DNA from: Melitaea cinxia
Lineage: Eukaryota > Arthropoda > Insecta > Lepidoptera > Nymphalidae
DNA: 64,000 bases
Direction of reading: 5' to 3'
NCBI RefSeq assembly: GCF_905220565.1
Contig: NC_059400.1
Coordinates: 1,629,501-1,693,500 of the forward strand
Shown here: positions 48,397 to 57,082 of the stretch, one piece after another
Layout of the letters: every line of letters starts with the position of its first letter
How positions within the stretch are numbered: position 1 is the stretch's first letter
Position numbers and translations under genes: made by a program
Notes under the pieces: model-generated
The model's input: only the letters and a program-made list of their open reading frames with translations
Told to the model about the DNA's origin: nothing
Databases searched by the model: none

Positions 48397-50268
48397 GTAT
48401 GTTCGGGGATAACTTCGTCGTTTATGAACCGATTTTGATAATTCTTTTTTTGTTGAAAAGTAGATATTCCTGGTGTGGTAGGTGGTAGGAAACCAGGATC
48501 TGATGATGGGATCTCAGAGAAATCGAGGGAAACTCGAAAATCCGCATAACTTTTTACTGGGTGTACCGATTTTATTAATTTTTAATGTGATCGAAGGCCG
48601 ATGTTTATCATGTGGTTACATTTAAATTTCATCGAGATCTGATTACAACTTTTGAAGTAATCTTTGATAATGCGAATTTACATGACTAATTTTTCATCTA
48701 CCTACATTGTATTACTTGTTGATATAATTGAAGTCGGTTTTTTTCGTTTGCTTGCAAACACAATTATATTTTCAAATTTCGAAAACTTAGAGCTAAATTA
48801 CAAATATTAAAAAAAAAACAATGATTAGTTACGGCCAATTACAAGTTTTCACAAATAGTAACAATGTATCCTAGTAATATAAAGTTGAATAGTTGGTTTG
48901 TTTAAACGCGCTAATTTTATGATCTACTGGTTCGATTTCGAAAATTATTTTTGTTTTGAATAGTACATTTACCGAGCAAGGCTATAGGCCATATTATAAT
49001 ACTTTAGTAGGTATTTCCTTAAAATAACGCAAGTGAAACCGCGGAGCACAGCTAGTTGCTAATAACACTTAACTACACTATTGACATCCGATCTTTCCCA
49101 GTAACTTACATTATGAAGTAGTCGAGCAATAGACACAATAGTAAAAACCGGCTTAAAATCAACAAGTAATATAACGTAGGTAGTAAAAAAATAGTAGAAT
49201 ACGCATTAACTAACCATAACTCAAAAAACTCTCATCAGATATCGATTAAATTTAAGTGGGTGGTTCCATGACACTTACAACCTTTCCATTAAAATAATTA
49301 TCGAAATCGGTGGACCAATCAAAAGTTCTGAGGTAACATAATAAAATACAGTCGAATTGAAACCTCCTTTTCTTGAAGTCGGTTGATTACGGTTAAAAAG
49401 CGATGATTGAGTAATTTGTATTAACAAATGCAAATATTTGCGGAGAGTTCAAATTGTTTTTTCGTTGAGCATGGATCTTAATTTTTTATCATGATTGATT
49501 TCATTTTAACATCTTTATAATCTTTTATTTGTACCTACTTTATCCGCCTCAAATACAAAACACATTTTAATAAATAGGAACTGAAAAATAATATTTTTAA
49601 ATTATAACTTAAAATTTATTATAAAAGGATATTTTATTTTGTATTTAACCAAACAATAAATAATATTAAACATTGACTATAAATTTATAATAACCATTAC
49701 AAAGTTTTATAATAATAATTAAAAATTTACAGACATACAAAGTAACGAAGAAAGAGCTAGTTTGCTGTGAAGGTTGGAACTATGACAGCGATTCAGACAT
49801 GTGCTCGCCATACTGCAGCATGGGTTGCAATGGGGGAAGGTGTATCACACCAGAGGAATGTCATTGCGACCCCCCTGCATACCTAGACCCAAAACACAAC
49901 AACACCTGCGTAGCCCCTACATGCGACCCCCCATGCGTGAACGGGATCTGTATAGCTATCAACAAATGCGCCTGTTCTCCTGGATATATCAACATACTAG
50001 GTCAATGCAAACCTGAGTGTGAAAATTGTGAAAATGGAGAGTGTGTTAGTCCAAATAACTGTACGTGTCATAATGGTTATACTAAAATTGATGGTGTGTG
50101 TAAACCTGCATGTGTTGGGTGCCGTAATGGGGTTTGTACGGCTCCTAACACATGTACATGTAATGATGGGTATGTCAAGAATGATACAAGTCAGGATTGC
50201 TACAAGCCCTGTCCGAAGAACTGCAAGGGATGCGATGATAATGGTATTTGTCTTGATGGAGTTTGCGG
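45417..50268 (+). CDS. Nimrod B-like secreted EGF-repeat protein (3 exons seen, 3' end open)
   Basis: Exons 45417-45523, 48127-48217 and 49733-50268 join in phase with GT/AG borders. The protein starts M-R-I-I-F-L-C-L-F-I-L-C-S-E-V-V-I-F-V-D, a signal peptide. Residues 77-94 form a NIM motif (C-C-x-G-W ... C-x-P-x-C), the signature of insect Nimrod proteins. EGF-like six-cysteine repeats follow at about 90-125, 130-158, 162-189 and 193-222, and a fifth (226-244) is cut after its fourth or fifth cysteine. Nimrod B proteins are secreted relatives of haemocyte phagocytosis receptors; function here is by family only. No membrane span is seen. The third exon ends GG|GTGAGT; unspliced reading stops at once (TGA 50270-50272, 245 residues). 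The cut EGF repeat argues that the donor is used, with later exons past the window or unrecognised. Introns 1 and 2 hold a Harbinger-like MITE and a family D element. Confidence 0.85.
46360..46494. mobile_element. Harbinger-like foldback MITE in intron 1
   Basis: Flanked by TTA on both sides (46357-46359 and 46495-46497). The two arms of about 60 bp are near-perfect inverted repeats from CGCCGAGTTGCACGAAA inward; the central loop is about 13 bp. A 3-bp T-W-A duplication is typical of PIF/Harbinger elements. 135 bp, no coding capacity. Confidence 0.8.
46556..46665. repeat. Family B fragment in intron 1
   Basis: AACGTCGGTAGGGTCGGATG, CTAGTGTTGCAGGCCATAGA and GGACCGAACGCTTGTTTGCT, reverse orientation, worn. 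Confidence 0.45.
46922..46950. repeat. (ATTT)n microsatellite
   Basis: About seven ATTT units in intron 1. Confidence 0.85.
47767..48030 (+). repeat. Family A-like relic with LINE end
   Basis: GTATTTGCCACACAGATATT, GCCGTGGTCTGGGCATTTGT and TGTGTCTCCGGACTCC resemble the family A middle; 47992-48020 reads GATAAGATCGCTCTTGTACA as in the LINE tail at 4498. The 82-codon frames on both strands here are artefacts. It lies in intron 1 of the Nimrod B-like gene. Confidence 0.45.
48127..48217 (+). CDS. Exon 2 of the Nimrod B-like gene
   Basis: Acceptor CTCATTTTCAG, donor GAG|GTACGT. The first T completes AG|T (Ser 36), then 30 codons. Basic segment with cysteines 53 and 58 (K-V-C-G-N-R-R-C). Confidence 0.8.
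48297..48739 (+). mobile_element. Family D inverted-end element in intron 2
   Basis: Starts AACCGACTTCA and ends TGAAGTCGGTT, perfect 11-bp inverted ends over 443 bp. An internal (TA)n run sits at 48340-48394. Matches 62363-62765 and, reversed, 31424-31786. Confidence 0.7.
48340..48394. repeat. (TA)n microsatellite
   Basis: About 27 TA units inside the family D element; the 62363-62765 copy has only a few units at the same place. Confidence 0.95.
48881..49055 (+). mobile_element. Non-autonomous Helitron-like element in intron 2
   Basis: GATCTACTGGTTCGATTTCG, ACATTTACCGAGCAAGGCTA and AAACCGCGGAGCACAGCTAG then T, sister of 32602-32786. Confidence 0.6.
49150..49385 (-). repeat. Family D element, decayed, in intron 2
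   Basis: ACCGGCTTAAAATCAACAAG, TAACTCAAAAAACTCTCATC and TTGAAGTCGGTTGATTA retain family blocks. Confidence 0.45.
49733..50268 (+). CDS. Exon 3 of the Nimrod B-like gene (NIM motif and EGF repeats)
   Basis: Acceptor AAAAATTTACAG. Phase-0 entry: T-Y-K-V-T-K-K-E-L-V-C-C-E-G-W. Contains the NIM motif, four complete EGF-like repeats and a partial fifth. Ends GG|GTGAGT in phase 2; the same bases supply an in-frame TGA at 50270 if not spliced. Confidence 0.88.
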
Positions 50269-50720
50269 GTGAGTTTCGTAAATATATTTTTTTTAATAAA
50301 TACCATACCACATACCATTATCTAATAGAATTAGCGCAATTGTACGCGTAAGAAAACATTTTATATAAAATTTTAACAATTATAAGCTATTTAGACATTT
50401 AATGTTGGCGTGGCTATATAATGTAAATGCAGGTTATTTATCTGTATTTATAAGTGACGTTTAACGTCACTTTAGATAATTTGACATATTAATTACTCAA
50501 ATGAACGCCACAGATTAGGATCTAACTTAAGCCTACTTTGTTGTGATTTGTACATCCAATCCACCTAATTTAAAAGTTATCTTAAAATTTTCTTTTATTA
50601 TTTACATCTACCACAATAATGTGTCCTGCAAATTTAAAGGTCGTCTGGTAGACAAAGATGTAAGGCTTTAAGTCCAACTTTTACACTATCTTATTTTGTA
50701 CAGTTGTGTAATAAAATTCA
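50269..50720. other. No further exon seen
   Basis: Presumed start of intron 3 of the Nimrod B-like gene. No cysteine-rich, splice-flanked frame occurs here or in the rest of the window. Confidence 0.45.
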
Positions 50721-50721
50721 A

Positions 50722-50876
50722 TCTATACTATAATATCGTAATTTTAGGAAGTAATTGTTCGAATTGAAAGTTATATTGTGTTGGATAGTTCATTTACCAA
50801 TTAAGGCTATAGGCTATAATATGTTAGGTTTTAGTTTAATCAAATTAACGTAGATAAAATCGCGCGGCACAACTAG
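50722..50876 (+). mobile_element. Non-autonomous Helitron-like element
   Basis: CATTTACCAATTAAGGCTAT, AAAATCGCGCGGCACAACTA then GT, sister of 32602-32786. Confidence 0.55.
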
Positions 50877-51092
50877 TGCATAAATAAACTTTTAGTCGTT
50901 CAAAATAGGCGCATTTGCGTCAATCATACTGTTACCTTTAATTGACAATTTCTTACCTTTTTCATATTATTGCAAGGTTTAAGATCCCTACTTACCTGAT
51001 ATTACAATAAGATTTATATAAAGATATATATACATTTATCATATACTATTTAGCTAGTCCGCAGTCCGTCTAATTGCATAACGCAATTTCTT

Positions 51093-51356
51093 GGGGGTTG
51101 TCTATAAAATACGTTTGAAAATGGGGGGAGAGTGTAAAGGCTTACCGTGACGAGACATGAACAGAGAAAGATTTTTTTATACAAGCATCAAGATTAAAAG
51201 AAAATAATTATTAATCTGTATGCTATTTTAAATCAGAAAAATATTGATGAGCGCGGGGTCTAGTTTTTGTAACGTAATAATTATTAAGGGCTTCATTGAA
51301 ACTAGGGAGGACGGGGGTCCAAAATTGTAAAATGTTGCGTGACATGTATTGTGCAC
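51093..51356. mobile_element. Decayed MITE
   Basis: Left end GGGGGTTGTCTATAAAATAC; right end GCGTGACATGTATTGTGCAC is a worn reverse complement, with GGGGGG / CGGGGGTCC stretches just inside each end. Lepidopteran elements with ends like GGGG-TTGTCCATAAATTACG exist. The 95-codon frame at 51296-51583 starts inside it and is not called. Confidence 0.4.
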
Positions 51357-51757
51357 GATTCATTTGGAATTTCGTGACAACATATAGCCTATTGATCTCC
51401 AACTATCTGTGTACCAAGGTTCAGGACAATTCTATTTTGATTCCTATGTTGACATACGTTGTCGCATTTATTTCACTTGAAGTATCGGTCGCTGCATATT
51501 ATCAGAGTTACCAAGCTTTGTACAACGTCGCTTCGCTTTCAAAGGACAGCACCTTATCTCTCCTTATGTCATTAACGGTCTAATCATTGAGATAAAATTT
51601 TATTTATAACGTTCAACATTAAGTTGAAAAGAATATTAAATAGAAACTTAAGAATTTTACTTTTGATTGGAGACATTGAAGCGAGTTGAAAAAAACTTTG
51701 TAGACTTATTATTAAGGCGTTCATTTTTCTCTATTTATTCGCGTTATCTGTCTAAGG

Positions 51758-52009
51758 CAGTGTTTCCCAAAGTGGGCGATAACGTCCTCTTGTGGGCGCT
51801 GCAGTACTAATGGCGGTAAGAAACCTAAAAAAAAAAAATGGTGGCGTTGTGTAGAGGCTTAGGGGCCGTTTGGCATTTAATCTATAAGGACTCTCGACTA
51901 CAACTTGTAAACATCAACTAATATTCATTAAAAGATTGCTCAAAGGGGGCACTATAAAATAATTTATTCTTTTAGTGGGCAGTAGGCAAAATAAGTTTGG
52001 GAACCCCTG
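51758..52009. mobile_element. hAT-type MITE with 8-bp target duplication
   Basis: Starts CAGTGTTTCCCAAAGTGGGC and ends AGTTTGGGAACCCCTG, the inverted CAGxGxTTCCCAAACT end of hAT elements. Flanks are GTCTAAGG (51750-51757) and GTCTAAAG (52010-52017), an octamer duplication with one change. 252 bp, no transposase. Confidence 0.8.
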
Positions 52010-52120
52010 GTCTAAAGGTTACGGGCTTCTTCAAAATCAAGTAACTTGCTGGAGGCTTTTGGTAATTTTATACCTTTCAAATAAAATGTATTTATTCATC
52101 TATTATTTTAAACTCGTATT

Positions 52121-52190
52121 CAGCCTGTGACATATATCACTGGGCGTGAGCCTCATGCTCACGCCCAGTGATATATGTCTCAATGTAGGA
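52121..52190. repeat. Snap-back palindrome built on a family A tail
   Basis: Two perfect 23-bp arms, 52129-52151 and 52157-52179, flank a 5-base spacer (CTCAT). The flanks CAGCCTGTGACATATATCAC and CAATGTAGGA correspond to the family A tail, so the palindrome arose inside a SINE relic. Confidence 0.8.
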
Positions 52191-52825
52191 TTATTTTTAT
52201 TCATTGATTAATTTGTATAATAACTATCGATATTATTTTTTTAATTTTATCTGTATAAATAAAAACGAATTACTGAAATGTATGTACGCGCATATTTCGC
52301 ACAAATTTTATAATTAGCAAAAGTTAAAAAAGGATACATTATTTAAAAAAAAAGAAAACAAAAATGCCAGAATCAAGTTTGTACGGATTTGTAAATAGTC
52401 AAAAAAAATTAGATGATCTTTGTCGCTATTATTCACCATTATATTTGGGTCGGACGTATTTATATCATTACAGGATGTTTATTATACGAAGCGTGCACAA
52501 AGCAGTGACGCATTCGATGCGAAATGAATGATTGATACATTCTCAGTCGGTTGACTGACCAGGGTTCCTTCGTGGAAGCGATTGCATCCCTCTGATTATT
52601 AGTTATGATCGTATCGCAGGGTCAAGGAGGTTAATATTGCTATTTCGATGCTCAATTAAATACTTATTTGTACAAAATTAAAAATATAATACAATTATTT
52701 AATTATTTTTTAAATTTAAAATTACACAATCTGTATTATTTCGTCTATATTTTAGTTTGTATTATATCTAAGTGTCAGTTATCAATTTATAATAATTATT
52801 TTCAATGTTAACGTGTATTTAAGAC
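52191..52825. other. No gene seen
   Basis: AT-rich. An acceptor-like CATTACAG at 52473 is followed by 18 open codons without cysteines; it does not continue the EGF gene. Confidence 0.4.
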
Positions 52826-53235
52826 TAGTTGTGCGCTACGGTTGCACCCGCCATAAATTGAAGAAAATTTTAACCTATAGCCTTCTTTGGTAAATTAGCT
52901 ATCCAATACAAAAACAATTTGTTTTTAATCAAATTAATAGTTCCTAGCGCGTTTAAGCAATCAAATAGTTCAGAGTACCGATTTGCTTGCAAAAATTGTC
53001 ATATTAAATAGAATATGTTTGTTAATTTCATATCTATCTGGGCGTTAGATAATTAGGCAGTTTTCGCCCCATAAATCCCGATTTAACATAAAATCGGAAA
53101 CGTTACTCTATATATTCCTCTATATTTTAATGAAAGTCCCATAAAAACCGGTTTAGGCGTTCCGAAGATTAGCCCGGACAAAAAGACAGATAGCCGGACG
53201 AAAATTTTAAAATTCGTTCATTTGTGTTATAGTAA
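52826..53235 (-). mobile_element. Non-autonomous Helitron-like element (reverse)
   Basis: Begins ACTAGTTGTGCGCTACGGTT (reverse of a CTAGT end), then AACCTATAGCCTTCTTTGGT, and later AGATTAGCCCGGACAAAAAG then ACAGATAGCCGGACG. The two parts may be one element. Confidence 0.5.
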
Positions 53236-53850
53236 TGTGTAAATAAGTATACGTACTTCAAAAGACACGGTTATTTTGAAATCACAGACAGACACTTCAA
53301 TTTTATTTATATGTATAGTTTTCATTTTAAGCGTCAAAGTTAAATAATGAGTGCAAAAATGTATTATTAAAGGCCCTTGTACGGACAACCATTTAAATTA
53401 ATAATAATCATATCTATTGATACGCTAAGGTTTAAGATGTTTGCCTCACATTTTAGAAAAAGCCTCACAATTACTTCACGTAAATTTTATATCATTTTAT
53501 AGGTAATTCCTTGCTCTACCAGCGACAACAATTAAAAAATTTGATATTGATTTTTTTTTGTAAATTAATTAATTATAAAACTGATTGACGTTTGACGGTA
53601 GGTAAATTTTTTTATTCAATTTTTCAAATCAATTTTATAAATGTTTTTTGTAATTTTGTAAAGTGATATTATTATACTTATTTAGTGCGAATTATTCACA
53701 TGGGTACTTATTACTAATTAATTATTATTTGGCTATCGTTAATATACACACATAAGAAATCTATTTTAAAATTAAGTAAATGTATGTGATTAATGAAGAA
53801 ATATAGATTTGTCTATTATGATACTATGTACCTAATAATGAAGAGATGTT
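53236..53850. other. No gene seen
   Basis: AT-rich, no recognised element. Confidence 0.4.
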
Positions 53851-53853
53851 TAA

Positions 53854-54190
53854 CGACGCGTTGGCGCAGCGGTCGCAGCGCTGACTATAGCGCTGGCAGT
53901 TGCAGGTTCGTTCCCCGCACATGACAAAAACTTGTATTGGCCATACAGATATTTGCCGTAGTCTGAGTATTTGAGCAGTCCTTGTGGGTCTCCCCACCAT
54001 GCCTCGGAGAGCATGTTAAGCCGTCTATCCCGGTTGTTATCATGTACACCTGATAGCGATCGTTACTCATAGTAGGGAATAGGTATATCCGCCAACTCGC
54101 ATTGGAGCAGCATGGTGGATTAAGCTCTGATCCTTCTCCTACATGAGAAAAGAGGTCTATGCCCAACAGTGGGATATTACAGGCTGAAGC
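53854..54190 (+). repeat. Family A SINE, best-preserved copy
   Basis: tRNA-promoter head: A-box-like TGGCGCAGCGG at 53862-53872 and B-box-like GGTTCGTTCCC at 53905-53915. Then GTGGGTCTCCCCACCATGCC, CACCTGATAGCGATCGTTAC, GGAGCAGCATGGTGGATTAA and GTGGGATATTACAGGCTGAA. This fixes the family as a tRNA-derived SINE (or SINE-headed LINE tail). The 93-codon minus frame over it is an artefact. Confidence 0.8.
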
Positions 54191-54196
54191 GTAGCG

Positions 54197-54230
54197 TTTT
54201 ACGACGCGTTGGTGCAGCGGTCACGACAGG
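54197..54230 (+). repeat. Second SINE head directly after the first SINE
   Basis: ACGACGCGTTGGTGCAGCGG then TCACGA repeats the first 20 or so bases of the copy at 53854, placed head-to-tail. It is truncated before the B box. Confidence 0.6.
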
Positions 54231-54514
54231 CATTGTATTGGCGATATTGATTTTGTAATGATATTCTGATACAGAAGTTATTGGTTTATTTGTTACATTA
54301 TGTAAACGAGTGAGGAACACTGATGGTAATACTGAAAGACAAAAAACCCTGATTTATTTTTCTTTCGTGTCATAATTTATACAAGATAACAGTCATAATT
54401 TAGCATCAAGCTGTATGAAGTTACTCTTGCTAGCATTACTTCATAGAACTTCAAAAAAATTCAGAAAAATTCACACCTTTTTATCAAAATTTTAATTTTA
54501 ATTTTATCAATGGA

Positions 54515-54719
54515 TGCGAAAACTTGTAATGTAATCTCTCCCAAATATCTAAGAAAACAATGAATAGTAGTCGTAAAGCAGGACATGAGAGCCAATGGTC
54601 TAATTTGGAATGATACACATGATATAGCAAAGTGGCAGTGATAGCGGGTGTACAGAAGCCAAGCATAAGGATAACTTGTATCGTAGGTAATTATTACAAT
54701 ATAATACTCTAAACAGGAT
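54515..54719 (-). repeat. Inverted duplicate, copy 1
   Basis: Reverse complement of 55805-55998 at roughly 85 percent by eye. Shared blocks include TTCTGTACACCCGCTA, GCCACTTTGCTATATCATGT and AGACCATTGGCTCTCATGTC. The open frames of 60 to 87 codons here (L-G-F-C-T-P-A-I-T-A-T-L-L-Y in one) have no confirmed domain. Confidence 0.65.
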
Positions 54720-55221
54720 AACACTTAAAATCATTTTAAAATTCAGGAGCTTAACAAGAAGGTAATAATTTGTATGATAAGCTGTTTGAGTATCTGTTAT
54801 TATCATTTGTTAAGGACTGGTATTTAATGGACATCGCTCTGATCTTTGTATTAGTACAAATAGTTCTTTCCGGTACGAAGTTTCCGGAACGAAACTGAAT
54901 GTTTAAATTAATATATGTTCATTATTGATACAATTACTTTAATGAACTATCATTGAAACGTGCATGTTTAGACATGTATCTGGTCATGTCAGTTTGTGAT
55001 AATTTTACTTATGATAATGTTACAAATAGCTTGAAGTGATTTATAGATATTTGATATAACTCGAACAAAGGAGAAAGTTCATAATGTAACATTTTAGCGT
55101 AAGTGAACTTTCATTATAATGAATGAATATTGGTAACATAACTGCTAAAGATAATGAATTTACTTATTTAATTTAAAATATCATAATTAATTTATTACTA
55201 AATTTATTTATTTACAAAAAA

Positions 55222-55430
55222 GAACGAGTGTGCTTTAGACCACACGATTTAAGTAAAACTTACGAAACGTAACTCTTTCTCCTTCTATCTTCACTAATTT
55301 ATATCTCTCTCTCAACTTCCGTATGCCTCGCCCGATTACACTTTTTGTAACGCTCTCGTCACGCATTCACTAGCTTATACCCCAAGTCAAGCGTGCCTAA
55401 AGATTTTTACGTCAAAAGGCTTAACTAGCA
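55222..55430 (+). repeat. Family F copy
   Basis: GTGCTTTAGACCACACGATT, GCCTCGCCCGATTACACTTT, GTAACGCTCTCGTCACGCAT, CCCCAAGTCAAGCGTGCC. Confidence 0.7.
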
Positions 55431-55608
55431 CAAACTTTTTAACGTGATGCGTCTTAAAAGGTGTAGAGAACATTTACTACAAATATTTTAGTCAAAATAA
55501 CCTTATAAACTTTAAAAGGCATTAAATGAGCATTTGAAACCTCTCCTTTTCTCTTAAATTTAAATAGAAAATGTAGGTCATTATCTATATTGCCTTTTAT
55601 TACGTACT

Positions 55609-55803
55609 AGCTGCCCGGACAGACTTCGTTCTGTCAAAAGTTAATTTTCTTTTTTAATTTTTTAAAATCTTTTTTAAAATCTTTTTTAAAGTATCAAAAC
55701 CTTCCGTGGGCCTTAAGGAACATACAAAAAAATTAATTAGCTTAATTGGTCGAGCCACTCTTGAGTTATGCGTTTAGCAACATTAATTTTTATTTATAAA
55801 GTG
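55609..55803 (+). repeat. Family H copy
   Basis: CTAGCTGCCCGGACAGACTT, CCTTAAGGAACATACAAAAA, AATTGGTCGAGCCACTCTTG, ATGCGTTTAGCAACATTAAT. Confidence 0.7.
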
Positions 55804-55804
55804 T

Positions 55805-55998
55805 GTTATCCTGTTTACAATATTATATTGCAAGCCTATATTAATACCTATATTACAAGTTATTCTTCTGCTTGGCTTCTGTACACCCGCTAATACTGCC
55901 ACTTTGCTATATCATGTGTATCATTCCAAATTAGACCATTGGCTCTCATGTCCTGCTGATAGCTGTCTGCTATTTGGGAGGGATTACATTACAAGTTA
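55805..55998 (+). repeat. Inverted duplicate, copy 2
   Basis: Pairs with 54515-54719 in opposite orientation, about 1.1 kb apart. It begins exactly where the family H copy ends. Confidence 0.65.
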
Positions 55999-56319
55999 TA
56001 TATTTAATAAAAAAATATCTTTTTTAATCAATTATCTAAATTAGTCTAGTTCATTATGTTCTGAGCTTTGTTGGTAAATACAGCAACTGGGACTCTTTTT
56101 TCAAATCGTTCATTTCTCGTTGGTCGAGATCTATCAATGTTCCAATAAGTGATATAGACCGTAGTTCCCATAACTTTGGTACGGTTATACTATAAGTTCT
56201 TTGTACTATTGCACACTATCTTATCAGCTTCGCAGTGTTCGCAGTTGAGTTACATTAATCAGTTAAATTCTTTAATGAACCTTAAAAAAATTAATTTATG
56301 CTTGAATACAATTCTGTAA

Positions 56320-56577
56320 CACAGTTCCGCTACCACCTTGGAACTTAAAAAGCCGACCGGTGGCGGGATAACCATCCAACTACTGGCTTTGAAATACACA
56401 GGCCGAAGACGGGCAGCAGCGTCTTCGGTGCGACAAAGCCAGTACTGCGGTCACCAACCCGCCTGCCCAGCGTGGTGACTATGGGCAAAACACATGAGAT
56501 CATGTTATTTTTGGCGTAAACTTGTGGAGGCCTATGTCCAGCAGTGGACTGTATAGGCTGTAATGATGATGATGATG
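56320..56577 (+). mobile_element. Family C LINE 3' end with 12-bp target duplication
   Basis: The target ACAATTCTGTAA occurs at 56308-56319 and 56578-56589. The element is 5'-truncated (starts CACAGTTCCGCTACCACC) and ends in GGCTGTAATGATGATGATGA. A GATGAT tail and duplications establish retroposition. The 103-codon minus frame is an artefact. Confidence 0.85.
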
Positions 56578-56817
56578 ACAATTCTGTAAAATAAAGTATA
56601 TTTGTTATTTTGTGTCTTCTTGTTCGTGGCCTGATAACTAAAACTCTTAGCTTCAAAATTTGTATTCAACTAGCTGATGACATATGTTTTCTGTAGACTG
56701 TGAAACATGTGAAAGTGGTTCTCCTAAATATTCATTTGGTAGTCGTTCTCATATTTAAGATAACCAAAGGAAACTGAGATTTATATAATATATATATAAA
56801 TAATTGTGCTTGCTCAC

Positions 56818-57082
56818 AATAAAAAAAAATCGACTCCAATTTACATTGAGAAGAAGTATGACGTAGGTAGTCGCAAAAAAAATTTTCAATAACACAATAT
56901 TAGGGATAACTCAAAAAGCGTTTGTCAGATTTCGATTAAATTTATATAGACCCACATGACAAAAACAAGCTTTTGACAACAAACAAAAAAGAATCATCGA
57001 AATCGATACACTCAGTCAAATGTTTTGAGGTGACACGTAAAAAAATCAGTCGAATTAAGAACGTCCTTTTAAAGTCAGTTAA
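56818..57082 (-). repeat. Family D element, decayed
   Basis: AAAAATCGACTCCAATTTAC, TAGGGATAACTCAAAAAGCG, CAGATTTCGATTAAATTTAT and TCATCGAAATCGATACACTC in family order. Confidence 0.5.

Noticed and set aside
49997..50351. Frames of 104 and 110 codons on both strands over Nimrod B-like exon 3
   Set aside because: Shadows of the cysteine-rich EGF frame; they lack any domain pattern.
51296..51583. 95-codon frame considered as a later exon of the EGF gene or a receptor fragment
   Set aside because: Starts inside a decayed MITE, has few cysteines and no acceptor in the needed phase.
52473..52530. Acceptor-like CATTACAG followed by an open segment, tested as exon 4 of the Nimrod B-like gene
   Set aside because: The phase fits but the segment has no cysteine and cannot complete an EGF repeat.
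53854..53920. Possible tRNA gene
   Set aside because: Good A and B boxes but continuous with the SINE body that recurs through the window.
54461..54724. 87-codon minus frame as a chemoreceptor gene
   Set aside because: Part of an inverted duplicated segment, interrupted in the sister copy; similarity too faint to call.
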